From VGEM01 sp033764265 (lineage in GTDB: Bacteria; Pseudomonadota; Alphaproteobacteria; Rhodospirillales; Rhodospirillaceae): a DNA stretch of 14,703 nt. The translations under genes were made by a program, and so were the position numbers. Location of the stretch: NCBI GenBank assembly GCA_033764265.1, contig JANRJB010000291.1:1-14703 (forward strand). The letters run 5' to 3'. Shown one piece after another: positions 1 through 8,261 of the stretch. How positions within the stretch are numbered: position 1 is the first letter of the stretch; every line of letters starts with the position of its first letter. Under the pieces are notes generated by a model, which did no database searches, was not told the origin of the DNA, and saw nothing but the letters and a program-made list of their open reading frames with translations.

Positions 1-77
1 TTCATCGAAGTCACGAGTTGACCTTAGACTGCGGTCTTCGCATTTGCGTCGGCAACTTGAAGCGCGAGCACCGGCCT

Positions 78-1586
78 ATGGTCCATTACCTCGCCAAGTT
101 CACCTTCCTCACCCTCGCCTTCGCCGTGCCGGCGCCGGCGGCGGAGCCCGGTAGGCTTGTCATCGCCACGCCGATCCTGCCGTCGCAGGTGCTGAGCCCG
201 TATCAGGGCCTGGCGCTGCCGTCGATCATGTCGAGCCTGGCGGTGTTCGACCCGCTGACGGTGATCGACCGCGACGGCCAGGTGCGCCCGTGGCTGGCGC
301 GGGCGTGGACCTCGGCCGACGGGCGCGTCTGGACCGTCACGTTGCGCGACGACGTGGCGTTTTCGAACGGCGCGCCCCTGACGGCCAAAGCCATCGTCGC
401 CTCGATCGCGCACATGCAGTCGGCCAAGGGCCGTGCGGAAACCGTCGGCAGCAGCCTCGCCAACATCGCCGCGGCGCGCGCGCTTGACGCCCACCGTGCC
501 GAGGTGACGCTGAAGGAACCGGACGCCATGTTCCCGATGCGCATGGCGCTATGGAAACTGCCCGAGCCCGAGGGCTGGCGGCGGCTGTCGGCCGACGATC
601 CCGGCGCCGCGGTCGGCACCGGGCCGTTCATGTTCGCCGCGGTCGAGGAGGGCCGCGTGACGCTGGCCGCCAATCCGCGCGCCTGGAACGCCGCCCGGGT
701 GCCGCGGCTGCAGTTCATCCAGCTGCAGGACCAGATCGCGCGCGTGCAGGCGATATTGTCCGGCGGCGCCGACATCGCGCTGCAGCTGGGTGTGGAGGAT
801 CGCGCCGTGATCGAGGCCGGCGGCGGGACCGTCGCGCGGCGGGCGGCGACGCAGGTCCGCTATATCGCGTTCGCCACCGAGCATATGCCGGACACGCCGG
901 TCCGCGATGTCCGCGTGCGGCTGGCGTTGAATCATGCCGTCGACCGCGCCCGCATCATCGCCACCCTGCTCGACGGTCAGACCCGGCCGGTCGATCAGCT
1001 CGTGCTGCCGGGCGCGCCGGGCCATGACCCCGCCATCGCGCCGTTCGCCTTCGACCCGGCGCGCGCCCGGGCGCTGCTGGCCGAAGCGGGACATGCGAAC
1101 GGGCTGGACCTGACGGTGCGCATGGCCGCGGCCGGCGCCGACGACGCAACGGTGTTCCAGCAGGTGGCGGCCGACCTGCGCGCCGTCGGCGTGAACCTCT
1201 CCATGCTGACCACCACACAGGCGCAGATGACGCCCCTGATGTTCCAGGGCGCCTTCGGCACCGACATGTTCATCAACTTCGCGCGCGGCCTCGACCCCTT
1301 GGGCGATTACCGCTTCCGCTCGTGCCTGGGGCTGGCGGCCGGCCACAAGCCGTTTTTCTGTGACGCCGAGGCGCTGCCGTTGGTCGAGCGCGCCCGCACC
1401 GCGCCCACGCTGGACCAGGCCGCCGCGGCGTTGCGCCTGGCCATCCGCCGTGAGCGCGACAATCCGCCCGGCATTTTCCTGTGGGAAACAACAGCCCTGG
1501 ACGGCTTTGGTCCACGCGCCGCGGTGCCGTCCGACTACGCCGGCTGGTACGAGTTCCTGCCCCTGCACGCATTGGCGTTGCGCTGA
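78..1586 (+). CDS. ABC transporter substrate-binding protein, solute-binding family 5
   Basis: This is a periplasmic solute-binding protein of the peptide/nickel (family 5) type, expected to capture a small peptide or similar ligand for an inner-membrane ABC importer. The chosen ATG gives 502 aa and a clean signal peptide: a short basic start, a hydrophobic run at about residues 7-17, and a cleavage site near PAPA/AE at residues 20-23. An in-frame TTG at position 18 would add 20 charged, cysteine-containing residues in front of the signal and is less likely. Family landmarks follow in order: W(T)VTLRDDVAFSNGAPLTA near residues 85-103, TGPF near 190, and VRLALNHAVDRARI near 290. Two cysteines (C416, C428) could form a disulfide in the exported protein. 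It converges on the OppA-like gene with a 10-bp gap. No permease or ATPase gene is visible, though the left flank is unseen. The ligand cannot be named from sequence. The family assignment is firm. Confidence 0.88.
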   Translation: MVHYLAKFTFLTLAFAVPAPAAEPGRLVIATPILPSQVLSPYQGLALPSIMSSLAVFDPLTVIDRDGQVRPWLARAWTSADGRVWTVTLRDDVAFSNGAPLTAKAIVASIAHMQSAKGRAETVGSSLANIAAARALDAHRAEVTLKEPDAMFPMRMALWKLPEPEGWRRLSADDPGAAVGTGPFMFAAVEEGRVTLAANPRAWNAARVPRLQFIQLQDQIARVQAILSGGADIALQLGVEDRAVIEAGGGTVARRAATQVRYIAFATEHMPDTPVRDVRVRLALNHAVDRARIIATLLDGQTRPVDQLVLPGAPGHDPAIAPFAFDPARARALLAEAGHANGLDLTVRMAAAGADDATVFQQVAADLRAVGVNLSMLTTTQAQMTPLMFQGAFGTDMFINFARGLDPLGDYRFRSCLGLAAGHKPFFCDAEALPLVERARTAPTLDQAAAALRLAIRRERDNPPGIFLWETTALDGFGPRAAVPSDYAGWYEFLPLHALALR

Positions 1587-1594
1587 GGCGGGTG

Positions 1595-1642
1595 CGTTAC
1601 CTCTCGATCCACATCCAGCGGGTACGGTGGATGTTGGTAACG
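1595..1642. terminator. Composite hairpin at the convergent SBP/oppA junction
   Basis: Two nested inverted repeats span the end of both genes. The outer arms CGTTACC (1595-1601) and GGTAACG (1636-1642) are perfect 7-bp complements. The inner arms ACATCCA (1611-1617) and TGGATGT (1628-1634) are also perfect, with a 10-base loop. The left outer arm contains the oppA stop codon (TAA, read on the minus strand). No U-tract follows on either strand, so if it stops transcription it does so by a non-canonical or Rho-assisted route. Its position just after the plus-strand stop makes a shared 3'-end structure plausible. Confidence 0.4.
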
Positions 1643-3195
1643 TTGGAGACAAACCCCTTCACGTACGGCGCGATCAGCGTTTTGGTGGTACGGAACGCGA
1701 GCGGGATGGCGGCGTAGTCGTCGAGCATCATGCGCTCGGCCGTCGCCAGCAGCTGGGCGCGCGCGGCCAGGTCGAGGGTGACCTTGGCCTGATCCATCAG
1801 CGCATCGTAGGCGGGATTGTCGTAACCGGAGTAGTTGAACACGCCCGAGCGCGAGTCGACCAGGAACAGGAAGTTCTGCGGATCGTTGTAGTCGGCCACC
1901 CAGGCGGCCCAGGCGACGTCGAAGTCGTGGGCCTGGATGGTGTTGTAGTGCACCTTGGTCTCGTTGGCGATCGGCCGGGCGATAATCCCGACCTCGCGCC
2001 ACAAGGCCGAGAGCGCGACGGCCTCGCGCCGGCCCGAGCGCCCGGTCGCGTGCATGTAGTCGAACGTCAGCGGATTGCCGGGACCGTAGCCGGCTTCGGC
2101 CAGCAGGCGGCGCGCCTCGGCCTGGCGTTTTTCCTTGGTCCATTGGGCGTACGCCACCGCCGGCGGCGACGTATAGTTGTCAATGCCCGGAGGCACGAAC
2201 GTATACGCCGGCAACCGGCCGTCGCGGTTGACCCGTTCGGCCACGGTCTCGCGATCGAGCGACAGCGACAGCGCCCGGCGGATGCGGATGTCGTCGTAGG
2301 GCTTGCGGCGAGTGTTGGTGACCAGGTAGTCGAGCGCCAGTTGGGGATGAATGAGCGCTTCGCCCGGCATGTTCTTCTGCAGCCACGGCCATTCGTCGAT
2401 CGGAAAGCCGCGCGAGCCGATATTGGCGTCGATCTCGCGGGCGCGGAACCGGGTCAACGCCGCCTTTTCGTCCTCGATCGGATAGAAGATCACTTCGTCG
2501 ATGCGAATCCTGTCGGCTTCGAAGAACCGCGGATTCTTGACGACGCGGATCTTGTCGTTGGGATTCCACTCGACCAGCATGTACGGCCCGTTGCTGACCA
2601 TGTTGCCGGGCTTGACCCAGGCGTCGCCGTGCTGTGCCAGCACGTGGCGCGGCAGCGGGTACGACGTGTAGTGGGTAAGCAGGCCGGGCAGAAATGGCGT
2701 CGGCGCATCGAGCGTGATCTCGAAGGTACGGTCGTCGACGGCGCGCACGCCGAGCGCCTCGACCGGTAGCTTGCCGGTGTTCACCGCCTCGGCGTTCTTG
2801 ACCACGTATTGCAGCGAGGCGTACTTGGCCGCGGTCTTGGGATCGAGCAAGCGGCGGAAGGCGAATTCGAAATCGGCCGCCGTCAGCGGCGCGCCGTCCG
2901 ACCAGACCAGGCCCGCGCGCAGGGTGAAGGTCCACACCGTGCCGTCATCGCTGATCGACCAGCGTTCGGCGACGCCGGGAATGGGGCGTGCCTGGGGGTC
3001 GTCGGTCGTGAGGCCCATGAAAAGGTCGCCGACGATGTTGTTTTCCCAGGCACCGGTGCACTGGTGCGGGTCGAGGCTGTCGGGTTCGGCGATGTTGCCG
3101 CGGCGCAGCACGGCCTTGTCTTGGGCCAGGGCCATCCCGGACCACAGCGGGGCGGCTGTGACCGCGGTGAGAAGCGAGCGTCGCGCGAGCGCCAT
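1597..3195 (-). CDS. oppA: OppA-like oligopeptide ABC transporter substrate-binding protein
   Basis: This is a periplasmic oligopeptide-binding protein of family 5, 532 aa, close to the size of E. coli OppA (543 aa). From memory of the OppA sequence, the match runs along the whole length: SLDPH (40-44), DLF.GL (57-62), PGVAERW (73-79), VWTFTLR (87-93), WSDGAPLTAADF (98-109), the DPKTAAKYASLQY segment (118-130), PGNMVSNGPY (196-205) and a C-terminal ADYNDPQNFL. The start is set by a good ribosome-binding site, GGGAGA, 10 bases before the ATG. An upstream in-frame start at 3291 would prefix a non-signal sequence. The N-terminus MALARRSLL with a hydrophobic core and ALA/Q cleavage at residues 24/25 is a signal peptide with a Tat-like arginine pair. 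It stands alone, without oppBCDF nearby, so it must use permeases encoded elsewhere or serve another role such as peptide sensing or chaperoning. The distinction from MppA or other paralogues cannot be made here. Confidence 0.85.
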   Translation of the reverse strand: MALARRSLLTAVTAAPLWSGMALAQDKAVLRRGNIAEPDSLDPHQCTGAWENNIVGDLFMGLTTDDPQARPIPGVAERWSISDDGTVWTFTLRAGLVWSDGAPLTAADFEFAFRRLLDPKTAAKYASLQYVVKNAEAVNTGKLPVEALGVRAVDDRTFEITLDAPTPFLPGLLTHYTSYPLPRHVLAQHGDAWVKPGNMVSNGPYMLVEWNPNDKIRVVKNPRFFEADRIRIDEVIFYPIEDEKAALTRFRAREIDANIGSRGFPIDEWPWLQKNMPGEALIHPQLALDYLVTNTRRKPYDDIRIRRALSLSLDRETVAERVNRDGRLPAYTFVPPGIDNYTSPPAVAYAQWTKEKRQAEARRLLAEAGYGPGNPLTFDYMHATGRSGRREAVALSALWREVGIIARPIANETKVHYNTIQAHDFDVAWAAWVADYNDPQNFLFLVDSRSGVFNYSGYDNPAYDALMDQAKVTLDLAARAQLLATAERMMLDDYAAIPLAFRTTKTLIAPYVKGFVSNVTNIHRTRWMWIER

Positions 3196-3230
3196 GTCGA
3201 GCTGATCTCCCGGTCTGCGGCGGACCCTCG

Positions 3231-3259
3231 ACGCTACCCGTTTATGGCCCGCCGGCAAA
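3231..3259 (-). promoter_or_regulatory. Possible oppA promoter
   Basis: On the minus strand, TTTGCC (3259-3254) is followed after 17 bases by TAGCGT (3236-3231), which lies 35 bases before the oppA ATG. Spacing suits a housekeeping sigma factor, but both hexamers are imperfect, so this is a weak prediction. Confidence 0.3.
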
Positions 3260-3365
3260 GCCGCACCGGGGCCGAATAATCCTTTCCCCACAGGCGAATG
3301 GGTGCGTTGCGGGCCGTCGTCCGTTAGAGTTGGGGGCAGGCCAACACCTTTTCGAGTGATCCGCC

Positions 3366-5180
3366 ATGCACACCCTCAATCGCCGCGCCTTGTTGTCCAC
3401 CACCGCCGCCATGGCCGGTGCGTCCGCCATCGCCGCCGCGCAGACCGAGACCCCGTCGGCCCGCCTCAATACCTGGTTGGAGGAGCGCTTCAAGGCGTGG
3501 CTGGAGCGCAGCCCGATGATGAAGGCGTACCTGGGCCTGAAGGAGGACATGGACAAGTGGGACGATCAGTCCGAGGACAGGGCCCGCGCCGACTATGAGC
3601 TGGCACAGAAGGATTTGGCCGACCTGAACGCCCAGTTCGACCCCGCGCAACTTGACGATGCGGCAAGGCTGAGCCACCGGCTGTACCGCTACGAAAGCGA
3701 AAAGCGGATCAAGGCCTACGCCTGGCGCCACCACGACTATCCGGTCAACCAGATGTTCGGCTGGCAGCAGGGCATTCCCGATTTCCTGATGAACATCCAC
3801 CGGGTCGGCGATCGCGCCGGCGCCGAGGCTTACATCGCCCGTCTCGAGGGCGTGCCGGCGCTGATGGATCAGATCGTCGAGGGGATTCGCATCCGCGAGG
3901 CCAAGGGCGTGATGCCGCCCCGGTTCGTGTTCAAGTACGTTATCGACCAGTCGCGAAACGTGCTGGCCGGTCGGCCCTTCGGTGGAACCGACGACTGCGC
4001 CCTGTTCGCGGACATCAAGGGCAAGGTCGACAAGCTCGACCTGGAGGCCGGCGCCAAGCAGAAACTGACGGCGGACGCGGAGAAGGCGCTGACCGCCAAG
4101 GTCAAGCCCGCCTACGACAAACTGTTGGCGCTCATGGAGGCGCAACAAGCCCGTGCCGGAACCGACGACGGCGTCTGGAAGCTGCCCGACGGCGAATCTT
4201 TCTACACGCACATGCTGGCCCATCACACCACCACCGGCATGGACGCGGCGGAGATTCACCGGTTCGGCCTGGACGAAGTGGCGCGCATTCATGGCGAGAT
4301 GCGCGCGATCATGACGCAGGTGAAGTTCGACGGCGACCTGCAGTCCTTCTTCAAGTTCATGCAGAACGACCCGCGCTTCTACTACAGCGCGGATCAGGCC
4401 GGCCGGGCGGCCTACATCGCCGATGCGCAGAAGGTGATCCGCGACATGATGGCGCGGCTCGACGACATGTTCATCACCAAGCCCAAGGCCCGGCTGGAGG
4501 TGAGGGAGGTGGAAGCGTACCGGCAGAAGGGCTCGCCGGCGGCGTTCTACCAGGGCCCCGGCGCCTTCGATGGCAGGCCCGGCACCTATTACGCCAACAC
4601 CTACGACATGAAGACCATGCCGAAGTACGAGCTGGAGGCGCTGGCCTATCACGAGGCGGTCCCCGGCCACCACATGCAGATCGCCATCGCCCAGGAACTG
4701 AAGGACGTGCCCAGCTTCCGCAAGTTCTCGACCGACTATACCGCCTACGTGGAAGGCTGGGGGCTGTACAGCGAGATGCTGCCCAAGGAATTCGGCTTCT
4801 ACCGCGACCCCTATTCCGACTTCGGCCGACTGTCGATGGAGTTGTGGCGGGCGATCCGGCTGGTGCTGGACACCGGCCTGCATGCGGGCGCGATGAAGTG
4901 GACGCGCGAACAGGCGATGGCCTACGCGGCGGCGAATTCGTCGTATTCCGCCGGCAACATCCGCACCGAGGTGGAGCGGTTCATCGTCATGCCGGGCCAG
5001 GCCACCGCCTACAAGATCGGCATGGCCAAGATCATCGAGTTGCGCGAGCGCGCCCGCGCGGCGCTGGGTGCGGCGTTCGACATCCGCGCCTACCACGACC
5101 TGGTGCTGGGCTCGGGCGCCCTGCCCCTGACGGTGCTGGACGAGGCGGTGGCCGACTGGACCGCGCGCCGCAAGGCCTGA
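3366..5180 (+). CDS. DUF885 family protein, putative exported zinc metallopeptidase
   Basis: This 604-aa protein belongs to the DUF885 family, usually about 550-620 aa, whose members are suspected metal-dependent peptidases. The signature HEAVPGHH is at residues 429-436, preceded by LEALAY, and YVEGWGLYSE at 461-470 supplies a second conserved acidic segment. Together they resemble a gluzincin-type HExxH-like motif with a downstream glutamate. The motif is HEAxPGHH, not strict HExxH, so the metal site is inferred from the family. The N-terminus MHTLNRRALLSTTAAMAGAS is followed by an AAAQ cleavage region near residue 26. The NRRALL element looks like a Tat signal, suggesting folded export to the periplasm. 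The first ATG follows a weak GAG-type ribosome site. It is transcribed divergently from oppA and ends at a strong hairpin, so it is probably monocistronic. Its substrate is unknown; peptides are the likeliest class. Confidence 0.85.
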   Translation: MHTLNRRALLSTTAAMAGASAIAAAQTETPSARLNTWLEERFKAWLERSPMMKAYLGLKEDMDKWDDQSEDRARADYELAQKDLADLNAQFDPAQLDDAARLSHRLYRYESEKRIKAYAWRHHDYPVNQMFGWQQGIPDFLMNIHRVGDRAGAEAYIARLEGVPALMDQIVEGIRIREAKGVMPPRFVFKYVIDQSRNVLAGRPFGGTDDCALFADIKGKVDKLDLEAGAKQKLTADAEKALTAKVKPAYDKLLALMEAQQARAGTDDGVWKLPDGESFYTHMLAHHTTTGMDAAEIHRFGLDEVARIHGEMRAIMTQVKFDGDLQSFFKFMQNDPRFYYSADQAGRAAYIADAQKVIRDMMARLDDMFITKPKARLEVREVEAYRQKGSPAAFYQGPGAFDGRPGTYYANTYDMKTMPKYELEALAYHEAVPGHHMQIAIAQELKDVPSFRKFSTDYTAYVEGWGLYSEMLPKEFGFYRDPYSDFGRLSMELWRAIRLVLDTGLHAGAMKWTREQAMAYAAANSSYSAGNIRTEVERFIVMPGQATAYKIGMAKIIELRERARAALGAAFDIRAYHDLVLGSGALPLTVLDEAVADWTARRKA

Positions 5181-5200
5181 CGGGCCCGCCGAAACGCAAC

Positions 5201-5224
5201 GGGGGCGGCCTGTTGGCCGCCCCC
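5201..5224. terminator. Shared hairpin between DUF885 gene and TonB receptor gene
   Basis: This is a perfect 10-bp GC-only stem, GGGGGCGGCC / GGCCGCCCCC, around a TGTT loop, placed between the two convergent stop codons. No clear T-run follows on either strand (the minus strand continues GTTGCGTTTC). It is best read as a bidirectional transcript-end hairpin of the kind common in high-GC genomes. Confidence 0.7.
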
Positions 5225-5256
5225 GCGGGTCGTAACGCCTGTTGAGCTGCTTCGGA

Positions 5257-8169
5257 TCAGAAGTTCGCGGTGATGCCCGCGTAAATCTGACGGCCGAAGA
5301 TGTCGTACAGGCCGGGCACGGTGTCGAGCGCTTGCGTGCCCGAGGTGCCGGTGGCGAAGAACGGCGGCTTGCGATTGAACAGGTTCGAGACGCCGAGGTT
5401 GACCGAGGTCTTCTCGTTCACGTCGTAACGCAGCTGAACCGAGTGATACCACGCGTCGCCGATCTTCGGGAACGTCGCGGCGGCGAACGGCGACATGCCG
5501 GCCTTGCTGATGTAGCGGGTGGTCCAGTTCAGGCCGAACTGCTCGTAGGCGTAGTTGATGCCCAGCGAGCCGGTGCGCTTGACCCAGCCCTGGTCCGACG
5601 TCGAACCGCCGGCGAAGCCCAGCAGGTCGAACGGCGTCTCGCCCACCACCGGCAGATAGTCGGCGTTGGTGTAGAACGTCATCGCCAGGCGCAGGTTGAG
5701 CGAGCCGTAGTCGGTGCTGGCGCCGCCCAGGTCGGCGAGGTCGAACGCATAACTGACGTCGAGGTCGACGCCATTGATGTCGTACTCGGCCACGTTCGAG
5801 ACCTGGTCGTTGACCGCCACCAGCACGTAGTTGGCGCCGGGCACCGCCGGGTTGGCGCCGCGGATCACGTCGGCGCAGAACGCGCCGCGGTCATAGCAGG
5901 CGTTGGCCTTGAGCTGACGGCCGACCTGGTTCACCGCGCCGTCCAGGTCGATCTGGAAGCGGTCGATGGTGATGGTCAGGTTGTCGACGAACGACGGGGT
6001 CAACACCGCGCCGAAGGTCAGCGTATCGCCGACTTCCGGCTTCAGGTTCGGGTTGGCGCCGACGAAGCCGCGCACCTGCTGTTCCACCGCGAGCGGCGGC
6101 GCATAGTTGGCTGGCACGCCCGCCGCCGCGCAGTTGGCCGCGCGGGTGGGGTTGGCGTTGCGGCGCGACGCGGTGCACGGATCGTTGACCACGCCGGCGG
6201 TTTCGAAGGTGCCCGACAGGTCGCCCGCCACCGGCGCGCGCACCGCGCGGGCCCGCATGGCGCGCAAACGGATGTCTTCGATCGGCGCCCACTCGCCGCC
6301 GAACTTCCAGGTCTCGTACTTGTCGATGTTCTTGGTGTCCGAGAACCGGATGGCGCCCTCGGCGGTCAGCGACTTGGCGAACGGCTGATCGCTGAGGATC
6401 GGCACGATCAACTCGCCGAACGCCTCGGTGGTCTTGATCTTGATGAAGTTGGTATCGCCGACCTGGTTGCCGGTGACGACGCCGCGGTTGATCGGGTCGT
6501 CGTAGTCCAGGAAGCCCGAGGTGGTGCGGTATTCGCCGCCGATGACGATGCCGACCGGTCCGGCCGGCAGGTCAAACAGGCTGCCGGTGACGTAGCCGAC
6601 CACGTTGTCGAGCTGGTGCGCGCCGCGCTGGCCGGCCTTGACGCTCAGGTAGTCGATCATCGCCTGGGTGTAGGGCGCGAACGGGTTGATCGGCACGCAG
6701 CCCTGCGAGCGGGCGACAGGGTCTACGCATCGGAACGTGCCGGGCGCGGCCGGGTTTGGTTCCACGCGCAGGCCCGAGAACACAGCCTGACGCGAGACCA
6801 GCCCCGGGGTCACCGAGTCAAGCGTGGTGCGGCCGTAGGTGTACGACAGTTCCCAGTTCCAGTTGTCGCCGACGCCGGTCGGGCTGTCGAACTCGCCCTT
6901 CAGGCCGCCGACGAAGCGGGTGGTCTGACGTTCGTTGGTAGCGCCGCGCAAGCCGAAAGCGTCGAAGCGTTGCGACCAGGTCAACGCCGTGTCGCCGGCT
7001 GCGACCATGCGCGCGCGCAGGGCCGCCGGGATGAACGGGTTGTCGACCGGGATGGTCGGCTCGACCACGCCGCCGATCAGGTCCGACGGTGTGGACTGAA
7101 ACGGATGGCCTTCCAGCGGCGCATTGGTCTCCGACGAACCGTAGTTCATTTCGAAGAACGCCTGGACGTAGTCGTTGTAGATGTACTCGCCCTCGAAGGC
7201 GAACATCTTGCGCGTGGTCGGGATGGCGAGCGTGCGGCGCGGGTTGCGGTTATAGCCGTCGGTCGCCACCACGAACGGGATCAGCGCACCGGTGCCGTCG
7301 GTGAAGCTGCCGTTGCGCGAGGTGAAGCTGGCGGCCGCCAAGCCGTTGCCGCCGTCGACGAAGAAGCGGCCCTGCGGCGCCACCGCCGAGTAGGCGGCGG
7401 GCCCGCGCGTCGGAGCGGCCGGCGGGAACCACGCGAAGTCTTCCGAGCAAATCTCGCGATCGGCGCAGCTGACCTTGCCCTGGTAGTCGTACTGGGCGGT
7501 GAACAGGAAGTAGCCCTTGTCGTTGCTGCCGCCGATCATGGCCGAGCCCGACGGGTTCTTGTTGTCGCCCTTGGTGGACTCGCCGTAGCTCAGGTTGATC
7601 TGCGCGCCGTTGAAGTCTTTCTTGGTGATGATGTTGATGACGCCGGCCACCGCGTCGGCGCCGTAGATCGCCGAGGCGCCGCCGGTCAGCATTTCAATGC
7701 GCTCGATATTGGCGGTCGGAATGGTGTTCAGATCGACCGCGCTGTCGTTGACGTCGCCCGACGGCACGCGTCGGCCGTTGATCAGCACCAGCGAACGGTT
7801 TTCCTCGAGGTTGCGGAGGTTGACGGTGTTGAGGCCCGAGGTGGCCGCGCCCGAGAACGTCGACTGCGTGCGCGACGTGCCGTACGACGGCGACACGTTG
7901 GGCAGCGAGGTGAACATGTCGGCCAGGTTCTCGAACCCTTGGACCTTCAGTTCTTCCTCGGACACCACGACGGTCGGCACGTTGTTGTCGAGCGCCGGAC
8001 GCGCGATGCGCGACCCGGTGACGACGATTTCGTCCAGCCGGGTTTCAGCGGCGTCCTGCTGGGCCTGGGCAAAGGATTGTGACGATTGACCGCTCAGCAC
8101 CGCCAGGCCGGCGACGCCAAAGAGCAGCCCCGCGCGTGCCGCGCGGCGGACAGACTTCGAGTGGTTCAC
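5257..8169 (-). CDS. TonB-dependent outer-membrane receptor
   Basis: This is a 970-aa outer-membrane beta-barrel receptor that imports a ligand using TonB/ExbBD energy. A GTG start is chosen because AAAAGGGG sits 7 bases upstream and the protein then opens with a proper signal peptide: basic to residue 12, hydrophobic to 27, cleavage near SFA/QAQ at 34/35. A longer ATG frame from 8280 would add 37 non-signal residues. DEIVVTGSR at 46-54 is the usual TonB-box region of this receptor group. The plug follows at about 60-185, with VNLRNL, LVLINGRRV, IERIEMLTGGASAIYGADAVAGVINIIT. The rest is barrel, with several cysteine pairs probably in extracellular loops, ending in ITANF with the terminal aromatic needed for outer-membrane assembly. 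No siderophore, cobalamin or SusD partner is adjacent. The neighbouring exported peptidases make a peptide-like ligand conceivable, but nothing in the protein proves it. Confidence 0.93.
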   Translation of the reverse strand: MNHSKSVRRAARAGLLFGVAGLAVLSGQSSQSFAQAQQDAAETRLDEIVVTGSRIARPALDNNVPTVVVSEEELKVQGFENLADMFTSLPNVSPSYGTSRTQSTFSGAATSGLNTVNLRNLEENRSLVLINGRRVPSGDVNDSAVDLNTIPTANIERIEMLTGGASAIYGADAVAGVINIITKKDFNGAQINLSYGESTKGDNKNPSGSAMIGGSNDKGYFLFTAQYDYQGKVSCADREICSEDFAWFPPAAPTRGPAAYSAVAPQGRFFVDGGNGLAAASFTSRNGSFTDGTGALIPFVVATDGYNRNPRRTLAIPTTRKMFAFEGEYIYNDYVQAFFEMNYGSSETNAPLEGHPFQSTPSDLIGGVVEPTIPVDNPFIPAALRARMVAAGDTALTWSQRFDAFGLRGATNERQTTRFVGGLKGEFDSPTGVGDNWNWELSYTYGRTTLDSVTPGLVSRQAVFSGLRVEPNPAAPGTFRCVDPVARSQGCVPINPFAPYTQAMIDYLSVKAGQRGAHQLDNVVGYVTGSLFDLPAGPVGIVIGGEYRTTSGFLDYDDPINRGVVTGNQVGDTNFIKIKTTEAFGELIVPILSDQPFAKSLTAEGAIRFSDTKNIDKYETWKFGGEWAPIEDIRLRAMRARAVRAPVAGDLSGTFETAGVVNDPCTASRRNANPTRAANCAAAGVPANYAPPLAVEQQVRGFVGANPNLKPEVGDTLTFGAVLTPSFVDNLTITIDRFQIDLDGAVNQVGRQLKANACYDRGAFCADVIRGANPAVPGANYVLVAVNDQVSNVAEYDINGVDLDVSYAFDLADLGGASTDYGSLNLRLAMTFYTNADYLPVVGETPFDLLGFAGGSTSDQGWVKRTGSLGINYAYEQFGLNWTTRYISKAGMSPFAAATFPKIGDAWYHSVQLRYDVNEKTSVNLGVSNLFNRKPPFFATGTSGTQALDTVPGLYDIFGRQIYAGITANF

Positions 8170-8176
8170 GGTTGTA

Positions 8177-8184
8177 CCCCTTTT
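8177..8184 (-). promoter_or_regulatory. Ribosome-binding site fixing the receptor's GTG start
   Basis: The minus strand reads AAAAGGGG, then 7 bases, then GTG. It is the only good ribosome site near the N-terminus and agrees with the signal peptide. Confidence 0.65.
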
Positions 8185-8228
8185 AGAAGTTGTGGTTGGC
8201 CTACCCGACCCCCTCGCCGGGTTGGCCT

Positions 8229-8250
8229 CGCACGGTCCTGAACCCGTGCG
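8229..8250 (-). promoter_or_regulatory. Hairpin in the leader of the TonB receptor gene
   Basis: CGCACGG (8229-8235) and CCGTGCG (8244-8250) form a perfect 7-bp stem with an 8-base loop. If the predicted promoter is right, this lies near the 5' end of an untranslated leader of roughly 85 bases. It could protect the mRNA end or take part in regulation; no riboswitch class is recognised. Confidence 0.35.
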
Positions 8251-8253
8251 GTC

Positions 8254-8261
8254 TGACGTCA
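8254..8261. promoter_or_regulatory. TGACGTCA palindrome, possible operator
   Basis: This perfect 8-bp palindrome lies directly next to the predicted -10 element of the receptor promoter, around the expected transcription start, where a bound dimeric regulator would block initiation. Eight-base palindromes also arise by chance, and no second copy was noticed in this region. Confidence 0.25.

Noticed and set aside
18..77. TTG-initiated N-terminal extension of the first binding protein
   Set aside because: It would put a charged, cysteine-containing stretch in front of a normal signal peptide. The ATG at 78 is the better start.
3324..5096. 590-codon open frame antisense to DUF885
   Set aside because: Compositionally biased shadow with no recognisable domain; DUF885 motifs are on the plus strand.
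5242..8082. 946-codon open frame antisense to the TonB receptor
   Set aside because: It mirrors the receptor codons. The translation is rich in Arg, Val, Gly, Ala and His with no domain, while the opposite strand encodes a full receptor with signal peptide, plug and C-terminal phenylalanine. High GC makes long antisense frames common.
8254..8261. TGACGTCA as a eukaryotic CRE site
   Set aside because: The identity with the CREB element is coincidental in a bacterial genome; kept only as a possible operator for an unknown regulator.
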